64,000 bases of DNA from Liolophura sinensis. Taxonomy: Eukaryota; Mollusca; Polyplacophora; Chitonida; Chitonidae. The position numbers were made by a program, and so were the translations under genes. Positions 49,701 through 59,900 of this stretch are shown here, piece after piece. The notes beneath the pieces are model-generated. The model had not been told where the DNA came from. It searched no databases and saw only the letters and a program-made list of their open reading frames with translations. The number at the start of each line of letters is the position of its first letter. Position 1 is the first letter of the stretch. The stretch spans positions 59,377,249 to 59,441,248 of the forward strand of contig NC_088295.1 in assembly GCF_032854445.1 (NCBI RefSeq), in the 5' to 3' direction.

Positions 49701-52700
49701 AGTGGTCAGTTTGATCAAGGCTCAGCTTTCACATAACACTGATCTGATTTAGCAAACTAAATGTTATTTGTATGGCCCACTGCCTCGATGACCCTGGTTG
49801 AAGCTGATTACATTCACCACCTCCACCTCAACCTCCCTCCCCCCCACCTCCCCAATGCCGACCTGACCCTCGTTGAAGCTGATTGCATTCACCCCCTCCA
49901 CCCCCCCCCCCCCCCCCCACACCCCCTCCTCAATGCTGACCTGACCCTGGTTGAAGCAGATCGCATTCACCGCCTCCAAACCCCCACCCCCCTTCATCAA
50001 TGCCTACCTGACCCTGGTTGAAGCTGATTGCATTCACCACCTCCCCCCCACCTCCTCAATGCCTACCTGACCCTCGTTGAAGCTGATTGCATTTACCACC
50101 TCCACCTCCCCCCCACCTCCTCAATGCCCACCTGACCCTCGTTGAAGCTGATTGCATTCACCACCTCCACTTCCTCCCCTTTCCTCAATGCCTACCTGAC
50201 CCTCGTTGAAGCTGATTGCATTCACCACCTCCACCTCCCCCCACCAATGCCTACCTGACCCTCGTTGAAGCTGATTGCATTCACCACTTCCACCTCCTCC
50301 CTTTTCCTCAATGCCTACCTGACCCTTGTTGAAGCTGATTGCATTACCACCTTCAAACTCTCCCCTTTCCTTAATGCCTGCCTGACCCTGGTTGAAGCTG
50401 ATTGCATTCACCACCTCCACCTCCACCTACCTCCCCCTCCTCAATGCCTACCTGACCCTCGTTGAAGCTGATTGCATTACCACCTCCACCCAACACACCA
50501 TCCCCTCAATGCCTACCTGACCCTCGTTGATGCTGACTGCATTCACCTCCACCCCACCCGCTCAATCCTTACCTGACCTTGGTTAAACCAGATCGCATCC
50601 ACCACCCCCTCCACGGTACTGTCCAAATCAGCTGACTCAAAAACTATGACTGGAGATTTGCCCCCCAACTCCAGGGATAACTTCTTCCCACTCCCTGCTG
50701 TGGCCTGTCTGAGGAGCTTCCCTACCTGCAGCAAACGGGTAACAGTTAGATTATATCTTTTATACCAGAGCTCGGACTAATATAATTATTATATATCAGT
50801 TGCAGACCAGAAGGAGCAGTACAATGGCCATTTAGTTAATAGATTTGTTGAGTGATCTACTGCAATAATCAAATAACATTTTTCTTTTTCACTTTCATAA
50901 ATTAACTAAGAATATATTTGTCTGAATGTTTGCATTTTTTACCTCCCTTTACCTGGTACCTCACAAATCTTACTCCAAACATTCATGCTCATTGGTCAGG
51001 GAATAAAGAAAGCATTAGACCATTCAACCAGCAAAGGCCCAACAATAAAACATAATGACTAACATTAATGGAATCTTCCAGGAAAATACAGGTGGCTCGA
51101 ACTGCTTGGTGTCTTTTTGGAAACCTTTCGTTTCCAACCAATTCCAATATATCAAACCATTTTACTTTGCTATTTCAATATAAAGAAACAACACATCAAG
51201 CTGGGTCCAGAGAAATGTCTGCTGAATAATTTGTTTAAAATTCTCAAAATTATTTGAAATTTCACATGTTAGTGAGTATGGGGTGTTTTACATGATATCA
51301 AAGACTGTCTTAGCTATATAACTGTCTTAGCTATACCACTACCTTAGCTATATCGCTGTCTTAGCTATATTGCTGTCTTAGCTATATTGCTGTCTTAGCT
51401 ATATCCCTGCCTCAGCCATATCGCTGTCTCAGCCGTATCGCTGTCTCAGCCATATCGCTGTCTCAGCCATATCGCTGCCTCAGCCGTATCGCTGCCTCAG
51501 CCGTATCGCTGCCTCAGCCGTATCGCTGTTTCAGCCATATCGCTGCCTCAGCCATATCGCTGCCTCAGCCGTATCGCTGTTTCAGCCATATTGCTACCTC
51601 AGCCGTATCGCTGCCTCAGCCGTATCGCTGCCTCAGCCATATCGCTGCCTCAGCCGTATCGCTGCCTGAGCTATATCGCTGCCTCCACTATATCGCTGTC
51701 TCAGCCGTATCGCTGCCTCAGCCATATCGCTGCCTCAGCCGTATCGCTGCCTCAGCCGTATCGCTGTGTCAGCCATATGGCTGCCTCAGCCATATCGCTG
51801 CCTCAGCTATATCGCTGCCTTAGCTATATCACTGTCTCAGCTATATCACTGTCTTAACTACATCGCTGTCTCAGCTATATCGCTGTCTTAGCTATATCGC
51901 TGTCTCAGCTATATCTCTGTCTTAGCTATATCACTGTCTCAGCTATATCCCTGCCTTAGCTATATCACTGTCTCAGCTGTATCACTGTCTCAGCTGTATC
52001 ACTGTCTCAGCTATATCACTGTCTCAGCTATATCACTGTCTCAGCTATATTACTGTCTCAGCTGTATCACTGTCTTAGCTGTGTTAGTCCAATTTGCTGT
52101 CGACTTAACCAACAGAGTTTGCTTTGAACTAGTGAGCCTTGTAAACATGTCAGAAATCACAAAATACGCATATCTTACTCTTCAGGGTCAAATGGCCTCA
52201 AATCATTTTCTTTTGTCAAATGTTGGTTCTAAACTATTATAGAGAGAACACCATACTGAATTTCCGAAATACTCTTCTCGAGATAGTTATTTCAGTATTG
52301 GAAATTCAATATACATATATATACCCTTGTATTCCCTGATAATAATGGCACAGCAGGCTATGTACTATAATATGCAAGGTATTTCAACAAAAGTTTGGTA
52401 CACATATGTAAAAACTGCACTTTGAGAAGAACAGAAAGGTCTCTAAATGATTCTTTATATGCCAATACCTAAGGTTTTCCGATAGGAAAGTGATCAAACT
52501 TCAAAAAATCTTAAATGGGCCTATAAGATGGAGGCGTCAATCAGCATCAAGCAAAATTTGTCACTTTAAAAATGCTAAACTTACGATGACATATCGTATA
52601 TTGTTCTCTTACCTCTGTTGACCCAGTAAAAGCTACCTTGTCCACGTCAGGATGTGTGGCCAAGCTACTACCAAATTTCCCATTGCCAGTGACAACGTTG

Positions 52701-55700
52701 AAGACTCCTGCTGGAAGCCCCGCCTCCGCACAGATCTCAGCCAATAAGAGGGCAGAGAGGCGAGTGTATGTTGCTGGTTTTAGTACGACAGTGTTTCCCA
52801 TGGCTAAGGCAGGGCAGATCTTCCATGTTAACAGCATGAGGGGAAAGTTCCATGGTACTATGGCACCAACAACACCTACAGCAAAGATGACAACATTATT
52901 CAAGCCATGTGATGAATCATGTTCAACTGCAACATTAAGTGCTTTTGGTCAGGTAAACTAACTTAGGTTCACAGCAAGTTTATTTCACAACATTAACCAT
53001 GAAGTATTCAATAATTTCGATTGAAAGTAAGTTTAGTTAGCAAGTCTTAAAAAGCCATTTGATTCTACTGAAACTTCATCTTCTGAAATAGGAATATGCT
53101 AATTCCTCAACCTTTTCACATATGAAAGAGCAACTTTCGGTGCAATTGATGCACATTTTATGTAACTAGATTTTGGAGACAAAATTACATTAGTAGGATT
53201 GATCACTTTCAGCGCTTCACAAAAAGTATAAGTTCAGTAGTTTACACACCATAATGCTTTCCAAATATGTTTCAATTAACACGTTACAAACATGCGAAAT
53301 GGTTGAAGAACTACAGTAATAACAAAGCCTGACAAAACTAAGTCAATTTGATAACTTTGAAAAGTTTAATTTCCAATTCGTATCAAATGCTTTATTCAAT
53401 TATTCAGCTGACTATATTGGAAATCTATTTTTTTTGTAATGCGAAAACATCTGAAACATAAATATTAAATTTATATTATTACAGACAAATGCTGCTGCTG
53501 TTTAGGAATACTAATATATTACAGGTACAGGTATTAATTACTTTGTAATAAATAAATAAATACCAAGCGATTTCCATCCCTTCATTTCTGTGTCAGCCAG
53601 TTGTGCCCAGCCAGCATGATGGTAAAAATGGCGGATGACCGTGGGTATATCACAGTCTCGCGTTTCCCGGATAGTTTTCCCGTTGTCGATACATTCCACA
53701 ACACTAACGAGTCGCTGGTGCTTTTGCAGGTGACGAGCAATACTGACAAGCACAGGAAATAATTATGAAGTAAAATGACATGTCAATATAATATGGACCC
53801 AAATCAAGACATTTTTGGAGTCTAATTTTAATTTCTCCTTTTTCTTTCTGTGGGCTGAATCAGACGCAGCCTTAAATTAGGACGTCAGTACGAATCACCA
53901 CCACAAGGTGTGGTAGTTGCCAAGATTCGTCCATCCATAAACCCAATTATAAACGCTTGTAGAGGTGCAGTGGGTATCAATGGGCATGCTGCACGGGACA
54001 TGAGAGTGTAGGCAATAGATCAGAATTATTTCTAAGAAGAAGATTATTAAAAAATGTAACAAAAACACTCACATTTTTAAAACTCTTTCCAACATAATGA
54101 TATCAAGGCCTACAAAATAAAATGCTCACTTTTCCTACGTTTATACACAAATTGATAAATGGTCCAGTGTCATTACCTGTACAGATGTCTAGCTCGGACA
54201 TGAGGAGGGGTTTTACTCCAGCTCTCGTAAGCATTCCTTGCAGACTTCACTGCTAACTCCACATCTTCATCTTCTCCCTGAATTGTGGATGTTAAGACCT
54301 CACCTGTAAACAAATGTTCGTAAGGGTTATTTCCAATATCAATTCTCATTTAATTCCTGCACATTTCATCTTTTTTTTCCAATTATAGAATGACTGTATT
54401 ACAGAACTCACTTACAGAAGAAATTACTGTCAATAATATGATTCACATTTATTGTTTGAATTCATTTATTTATTCGATCAGGGTTTCCTGGTGTACTCAA
54501 GAATATTTCACTTGTTGAATGGCAGCCAGCTTTACGGTGGGAGAAAAATGGGCAGAGCCCTGGGGAAACCAATCGCCATCCACAGGTTGCTTCCATAACT
54601 TCTCGGCGCAAAATGGACTTGACTCACAGCAACTGCATTTGGTGAGAGGCTCCTCAAACATCTTGAAATCTGCACTGACATTCATTGCTTTAATTTATGC
54701 CATTAATAACCAGCATCTATGCAAGAACTGGAAAACATCTGCAGGTTGCAGACAGACCTTTCCATGTACGACCAGATAGGAAGCCAGCATAAGCTGGACT
54801 TGAACTCATAGCGACCGCACTGGTGAAAGGCTCCTGGGTCATTATGCTGCGCTAGTTTGTTAACCAACTGAGCCACCCACTAAACCGTACTAAATGTGAT
54901 CAAAGTATATCCAACCTGTTGCAGGGTTTTTTGTCTCGTATATTTTTCGTCCATCTGGCTTCACCCATTTGCCATCAATAAAATGTCCAAAACTTCTTCC
55001 ATGATCATCCAGCCAAGCCTACAACAGAATTTAAAATGATGCATATATAGACAAATATATTTGTAAGTTATACATGTGCAACAATATGTAATATGTAACT
55101 GTCTTTTTTTTTTATTGATTGATTGGTAGGTGTTTATAACACTATACATTCATGAAGTGTTCACTTATATGATGGCAATCAGGTTAACGGATAGAGGAAA
55201 CTGGATTGCCCAGAGTAAAGGGCCAGCACTGCTGCCGTGTGACATCAGCCCAGCCGAACATTAGCCGGTCAGCCATATTGGAGTCTTGTTAACATACTTG
55301 CTGATATAGCCACAGGACTCCAATATGGCTGCCAAATGTACAGTACATGTACCAGATCATGCATCCCCTTTCAAGGCTTTATGTATGTCTGGTGAACAGA
55401 TGCAGGAATACAAGAGTCAAGACAGAGATTTCTCACTGTTTTGGAACTAAAGACAAATGCACCATCCATCAGATTATTTTACAGATAAAAGTGTTGATTT
55501 ATTTATTTATTTGATTGGTGTTTTGCATCATAGTCAAAAATATTTCACTTATACAACAGTGACTGGTATTGTGGTTGAGGAAACGAAGGGAAACACATGA
55601 CCATCTGCAGGTTGCTGGGAGACCGAAAGTGTTGATGGTCAAAGCACTGACTCATTTATGGCACATCTTACTAATGCAAAGAAAGCTACAAATGTCCTGT

Positions 55701-56749
55701 TATCAACATCCATTTTCATCTATTTATTTATTAAATTGGAGTTTCACACGGTATGAAATACTTTAGAATATTTCACTGATAATATTTTTATGATATGATG
55801 CAAATTAAGGCGATCTTACAAATTAACTGTGACTTTATAATAAACCTGTTACATGGTATTTGTACCTGAGCCTTACTACCTAGCTCTATGAGGCTATGTT
55901 TGTGTACAAATAAAAATAGCCCCAGCCAAACAGCTCTCTGTAGCTGTACTACACGTACCTTATCAACTAGCCCCAGGTGGCTACTTCATCTCCTCTCTTT
56001 ATACTGGGCTGGCGGAGCATCATAGTCACATTGGCAACCAATGGCAAACCATACAACGATTGATGTCATGTCCGATAAGCCCTTTCTAAACAAAACTGGT
56101 GTAAACTTTAGCTCTTACCTCTCAGCTTACTCGCACGCACAACATCCCAGGTACACCAGTTTTGCACTTTAGCCATTGTTTAGAAAGGACTTATCGGACA
56201 TGGCGTGAGTCGGTATATGGTTTATCATTTGTTGCCTCCGTGGCTACGATACTCCGCCAGCCCAGTATAAAGAGAGGAGATGAAGTACCCATCTGGGGCT
56301 ACATATCAACAAGAATGCACGCTGATGCACAGTGTCAGTGGGCACTGACAGTTTGCGAACAAGTTACAAACAACGTGGACCACACTGGAGACAGTGGAGA
56401 CTGCATCATTATTAAACATTAGATCATTTGGACACTCTGCCAGCCCAGTGTAAAGAGAGGAGTTGAAATAGCCACATGTGACAACATGCTTCACGGCTAC
56501 AGCTAAGTTTCCGTTACAGCTGAGAGGGAACACACATCTACCAGATAGCAGCGTATCGTTCTTGAACAAACATCTACCCAAATCATTTTGTTTCATTTGT
56601 GACATTTTACGCCACATGTTAACGTTCGTCACACAGCTTACTTGTGCAACATTATCAGCCTCCGGAGCCGGACCGTAATTCATGCTATTAAATATTTCTC
56701 GAATGCTGTTGCCGTCTTTCTCCACTTGAACATTTGTGCTGGCTGCCAT
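40759..56749 (-). CDS. ALDH16A1: Aldehyde dehydrogenase family 16 member A1 (complete, about 15 exons)
   Basis: ALDH16 proteins carry one ALDH domain plus a second truncated one. Exons, high to low: 56749-56642, 55018-54916, 54303-54177, 53742-53564, 52875-52613, 50725-50573, 49371-49174, 48594-48493, 46883-46641, [optional 46549-46493], 45623-45466, 45129-44962, 43333-43129, 41963-41778, 41058-40759. Without the optional exon this gives about 830 residues (human 802). Domain 1 looks catalytically competent: PWNFP with Asn182, Lys205 in VLKPAT, FTGSTE at 255-260, Glu279 in LELGGK, Cys313 in QVCSAGSK, and [16 protein letters not shown]. Domain 2 is degenerate: PDD replaces PWN, there is GSAEGS and no catalytic Cys. 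It ends shortly after [12 protein letters not shown] with IWIPMGD, as in human. The start [20 protein letters not shown] fits the human start, including IREIF and YGPAPE. Head to head with PIH1D1; convergent with UFSP1. A possible poly(A) signal (AATAAA on minus) lies at 39868-39863, but it is distant. Confidence 0.95.
42270..42466 (-). mobile_element. MetaSINE-like copy, head missing
   Basis: Well preserved: GTTTTACGCCGTACTCAAGA, GTGGGAGGAAACCGGGCTGA, ending at GAAATCACAGCGACATAAG in the box-B region. Confidence 0.9.
44052..44361. mobile_element. MITE-like element with ~55-bp inverted ends
   Basis: Left end ACACTCAACAAAAATATAAA with TTTTATATTGTTTTCTCTCA. Right end TGAGAAAACAATATAAAACT with TATATTTTTGTTGAGTAT. 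About 310 bp. In the ALDH16A1 intron between exons 12 and 13. No transposase present. Confidence 0.82.
45771..45920. mobile_element. MITE-like element, family A, with intact ends
   Basis: Terminal inverted repeats ACCCTAAATGAC and GTCATTTAGGGT, flanked by TA on both sides (TA target duplication); 150 bp. In the ALDH16A1 intron between exons 10/9 and 11. Confidence 0.85.
46100..46340 (-). mobile_element. MetaSINE-like copy, near full length
   Basis: Tail TTATTTATTTATTTGATTGA through GAGGAAGCCAGCATGTGCTG to the head remnant CCGCCACTGAGGGCC. Confidence 0.87.
46493..46549 (-). CDS. ALDH16A1: Possible 57-nt cassette exon of ALDH16A1
   Basis: The segment has a very strong acceptor (long T tract then ACAG) and a donor AAG/GTTTAT. 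It is open in the same phase (0/0) as its neighbours and would add [19 protein letters not shown]. The human protein joins the flanking segments directly (GGxxGLYEY), so a family-standard transcript would skip it. It is either a lineage-specific cassette exon or a chance open stretch. Confidence 0.35.
47831..48020 (+). mobile_element. tRNA-derived SINE with clear head
   Basis: GGCGTAATGGTAGGGCGTCC (box A-like), GACCCTGGATCAAACCTGG (box B-like), then CTCAGCACTGAGAGGTTAGG and TGTTAAATATGACACTAAAC. It reads like a tRNA but has no acceptor stem pairing and continues into a SINE body. Confidence 0.8.
49785..50572 (-). repeat. Minisatellite built from the ALDH16A1 exon 6 donor (12 copies, 55-75 bp units)
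   Basis: Each unit on minus holds coding-like sequence for [11 protein letters not shown], a TCAG/GTAGGCATTGAGG donor and a purine-rich G-tract linker. The real exon end encodes [11 protein letters not shown] with TCAG/GTAAGGATTGAG. The copies share differences from the real exon, so the array grew from one already diverged copy. On the plus strand the linkers are long C runs (e.g. 49896-49918). Confidence 0.92.
50573..50725 (-). CDS. ALDH16A1: ALDH16A1 exon 6, whose donor side is copied into the downstream intron
   Basis: The exon encodes [13 protein letters not shown] through [12 protein letters not shown] to AIWFNQGQ and carries the general-base Glu. It ends TCAG/GTAAGG. Twelve diverged copies of its last ~35 nt plus the following intron start lie at 49785-50572, each with a TCAG/GTAGGC-type donor. 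The next exon supplies the catalytic Cys, so correct choice of this donor is needed for the active site. Confidence 0.93.
51297..52085. repeat. Minisatellite, ~17-bp unit, about 45 copies
   Basis: The unit TATCGCTGCCTCAGCCG grades into TATCACTGTCTCAGCTA towards both ends. It lies in the ALDH16A1 intron between exons 5 and 6, and no splice-junction ancestry is visible. Confidence 0.95.
53101..53318. mobile_element. MITE-like element, family B
   Basis: AATTCCTCAACCTTTTCACA at the left, CATGCGAAATGGTTGAAGAA at the right; interior GAAAGAGCAACTTTCGGTGC. In the ALDH16A1 intron between exons 4 and 5. Confidence 0.78.
54462..54656 (-). mobile_element. MetaSINE-like copy, head missing
   Basis: GTGTACTCAAGAATATTTCA, GCAGAGCCCTGGGGAAACCA, ending GGTGAGAGGCTCCTC. 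Confidence 0.83.
54728..54878 (-). mobile_element. MetaSINE-like copy, tail missing, head intact
   Basis: From ACATCTGCAGGTTGCAGAC to box-B-like GGACTTGAACTC and head GTTAACCAACTGAGCCACCC. It may be the other half of an interrupted copy. Confidence 0.85.
55104..55225 (-). mobile_element. Degenerate MetaSINE-like copy
   Basis: TTTATTGATTGATTGG tail, TTCACTTATATGATGGCAAT and GGAAACTGGATTGCCCAGAG; the rest is unrecognisable. Confidence 0.5.
55271..55330. repeat. Perfect 15-bp inverted repeat, 30-bp loop
   Basis: AGCCATATTGGAGTC at 55271-55285 and GACTCCAATATGGCT at 55316-55330. The motif also resembles a YY1-type CCATATT element. In ALDH16A1 intron 1. Confidence 0.8.
55498..55626 (-). mobile_element. 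MetaSINE-like fragment
   Basis: TTTATTTATTTATTTGATTG tail, TATTTCACTTATACAACAGT, CATGACCATCTGCAGGTTGC; truncated at GGGAGACC. Confidence 0.83.
55721..55783 (-). mobile_element. MetaSINE-like tail fragment
   Basis: TATTTATTTATTAAATTGGA and AGAATATTTCACTGAT only. Confidence 0.6.
55968..56302. repeat. Large imperfect inverted repeat (fold-back) in ALDH16A1 intron 1
   Basis: Arms of about 125-130 bp (55968-56096 and 56178-56302) face each other. Both contain TACTTCATCTCCTCTCTTTA, TACTGGGCTGGCGGAG and ATGTCCGATAAG in reverse-complement relation, around an ~80-bp loop. A third partial arm copy lies at 56437-56472 (GCCAGCCCAGTGTAAAGAGA). Confidence 0.9.
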
Positions 56750-56916
56750 TTTCAGTCAGCGTGGTGGGGTCAAGTGGGCGGGGCTTGATAACTCCTACTT
56801 TGATTGGTTGAAAAGTGGGCTGTGACCTCAAATGATCCGGAAGTAGAAATCGACATGTGGGTACCTGTCAAAATTTACTTGAACTTTCCAAGCAGAAATA
56901 CTATCTAAGATTTGAT
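56750..56916. promoter_or_regulatory. Bidirectional promoter between ALDH16A1 and PIH1D1
   Basis: Only 167 bp separate the two start codons. The interval holds a GC box GGGCGGGGC (56776-56784), an inverted CCAAT box GATTGG (56802-56807) and an ETS-type CCGGAAGT (56837-56844). This is a typical TATA-less housekeeping bidirectional promoter layout. The motifs are seen; their use is inferred. Confidence 0.75.
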
Positions 56917-59900
56917 ATGAAAAACATGAACCCTAACTTTTTAGATGGTGCTGACCAGGAAACACAGGAGTTGTTTAGTAAACTGCTGTTAAATGCGGTA
57001 AGAGACCAATTTTGTCCTGCGTCGAAATTACCGACAAGAAGTAATTACGCCTACCCAAGTGTACAACAACAACAACAGCAACAACACAGTAATATTGTTT
57101 TCTCGCGTGTCGTCATTTAATTTTAACATAGTCCCTATTTTCTTTTGAGCTGTCGTAAAGACATGGCTGCTGCATTTGTTAGCCGCTGACCCATATTAGG
57201 TGTTCATTTTGAAAATCAGATTCCTCAATGAATTAATATCACTTTGATGAAATTAGCTTTACAAAGCCGATAGTTTTAAAGATGTACTGTACTCAACTTG
57301 AGTCGCAAGGATATTTCACTCCATCCACAGTTGTGGTATTGATAGAGAAAATCTAGTCCAAGATTGCTCTGAGGTTAGGTTTGGTATATTTTCAACTCCA
57401 AGACTGCAACCCTATTTTTTATACTGGACTAGCGTCATTGGAGTCTCGATGCTTACAGGGTTAATTTCGTATTCAACGAAGGGTCAGGCTGATTGTCTTT
57501 GTTATTGAACAAGTCTCGTGCAAACAAAAAATACTAACTGAAAGACCTGCTTTCCGCACCCACCACACTGCCACCACTGGGCAGGGTTTATTAGTTAATA
57601 TTTTGAATAGGAGACTTTCATGTCAGAATCACATAGGCTTTTGAAAAGAGCCAAACTGGTGAGGACAAATATGGTATAGTGCTGTGGTGGGTAGTTTCTG
57701 TGTTTTGGGGAAGTACATGTAACTGCAATAATAAGTAATAACTTGTATTTTCTGTTCAGGCTGAATTAATACCGCACAACATTTACATTGCTTCAGATGA
57801 AAGCAAAATAATTTGTAGTCAGCAATCAATTCTCCACACTGTGGTTCTGACACACTGTGGAACACTCTGTTGACAACTTCTGAAATCATATTGGTTGAAA
57901 GGAGATTTACTTAGTCTTCAGTTGACATACAAGATGATACCAAATTCAAGATCCACCCATTAGTTTAGACTGGACCTTATGACAAAGGAAAGGATCGTTA
58001 TAAAGGGTACCCATTTGTGACATTTGTCAGAAAGTGTGCACATTTGGACTTGCATGTAATATGCAAATTTCAAGAGCCTCTGAGGTGGGAAAGGTGCATG
58101 TCATTTCTGTGTAAAAGCTAAAGGAGTTGGAATCGTGCTTGTACATGTAGTTGTGTTTGCTTTGGTAGTACAAATCACTGAGCACTGAATGCTTGTCTCA
58201 TTGATATAATCTGAACTTGTTAACCACAGTGAGTGATATGTGGTGTATAACACCCCTATATACCCATATATAACAAATTTATGCACCACTTATCACGGCT
58301 TATGTTCACAGAAACTGGACATTGAAAACACAAAATGAAACACTCGTGGAAAACATAAGTGCCTGTATGTACCCTAAATGACCTAAAATTTTGCCCACAA
58401 AAATGCATTGCTAGAGGCAAATAAATGTCACAAAATATTATTATCGGTGCCGAAACTTAAAATTTTCCAGTAGAATGGGCAAGTTAGTCATGGACAAAAT
58501 TTACGGTCATTCAGGGTAAGCAGAGTTTGTGAAGTAAAGTCCATTTGTGAATTAAATAAGAACTGATTTCTTATATCATGCTGTTAAATTGCCAGTGAAA
58601 CAAATAACAACCCATTCAGATTCAAGGTTATCATTAGCTCATATAAATATTTGTATATTTTTTTTTTTTACACAGGCTGCAGATGAACAGATGGGTAAAG
58701 TGCCAGAGCGAACCTACAACTCAGTTGTTCCAAAACCAGGTATTAATGGCTGTATCAAATTAAGGCTTGAGGTTACTTGTGACGTCATGCTTCCTTAACA
58801 TTGACAGCAATTTGGTGTTCAAGGGGTTCGGGTTTTATCAATGGATGCCATGGTCTAAGTTCAAACCCATGTCAAGTATGTCCAGCAGGTACCAATTTGT
58901 GTACTTCTTGGCTTGGAACAGAACACATATGATAGGCCAAGTAACGTTGTCCATTTGTTCGAGTTAATCTTATTTATTGATTTGACTTGTGCTTTGTGCC
59001 GAACTCAAGAATATTTCATCACAACAGCAGCTGGCATCATGGTGGGAGTAAACCAAACAGAGGCCATGTGAACCCACAGCATCTGAAGATTGATGGAAGA
59101 CCTTCGAAGAGGAAGCCAACATGAGCTGGATTTCCTCACAGCGACTTCACTGATGAGTGGCTCTAGAGTCATTTTGCTGTTCTAGCAAGTTAACCACTCA
59201 TCCACGGAGATCTCAGTGACTGAAATAATATTAACGATTAACTCAAAGAAAACAAGGAAATAAAGTTATTGATTTAGCCAGATTTAATTTTTTTACAAAG
59301 GTCATCTTGACACAGAATTCAGGAAAAAAACTGGTCAGTGGTAGATAATTATATGTTACAGCAAGTAGGTATGAATTTATGAATTAATAAATTTAATAGA
59401 AATTATAGATACCAGTAACTTCTATTCATGAATATTACATCATTTTTTTCCCCGTTTTTTTAGTTCACCTGTACTAAGTAAGACAAGGTATTGTGAGAGG
59501 GGGAATGTGTCGGTGTCAGGTTAAGCTTTTTTTTTTTAGCTTCTGTATAATAGAATCTCATGCATGGATTGAAGGTTAGGCTTTTACTTTTAGCTCCTGT
59601 ACATGTATAATGGGCTCTCATACATTGATTGAAAGTTAAGGCTTTTTTTGCTCCCTAATCCAAGGTATGGTGTGTAAATGCACATTCTCAGATGGCAGGT
59701 TAAGCTTTTTTAGCTCTTGTATTTTGGGCTATCACACAGGGATTGAAGGGTAAGCTTTTTTTAGCTCCAAATTTTAAAGTGTGGTGTGTAAAGGCGCATT
59801 CTCAAATGGCAGGTTAAGGTGTTTTTTTAGCTCCTGTATAATGGCAATCGTATTTGGATCTTCAACATAGAAGGTTAGATAGAAAGTTATGTTTTGTTTG

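Noticed and set aside
50121-50426. Gly-rich minus-strand frame in the C-rich array
   Set aside because: It is a translation of the ALDH16A1 exon 6 junction minisatellite, not a separate gene.
51591-51857. Plus-strand frame of repeated LPQPYRC units
   Set aside because: It is a translation of the 17-bp minisatellite, with no gene context.
56306-56749. 147-codon minus-strand open frame starting at the ALDH16A1 ATG
   Set aside because: Only the first 36 codons match ALDH16A1. A CAA/GTAAGC donor follows and the next exon continues the family sequence, so the rest is intron read-through.
57000-57120. Plus-strand frame with a Gln run after PIH1D1 exon 1
   Set aside because: It lies past the donor GCG/GTAAGA, and exon 2 restores the PIH1D1 sequence. 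The Gln run is an intronic CAA/CAG repeat.
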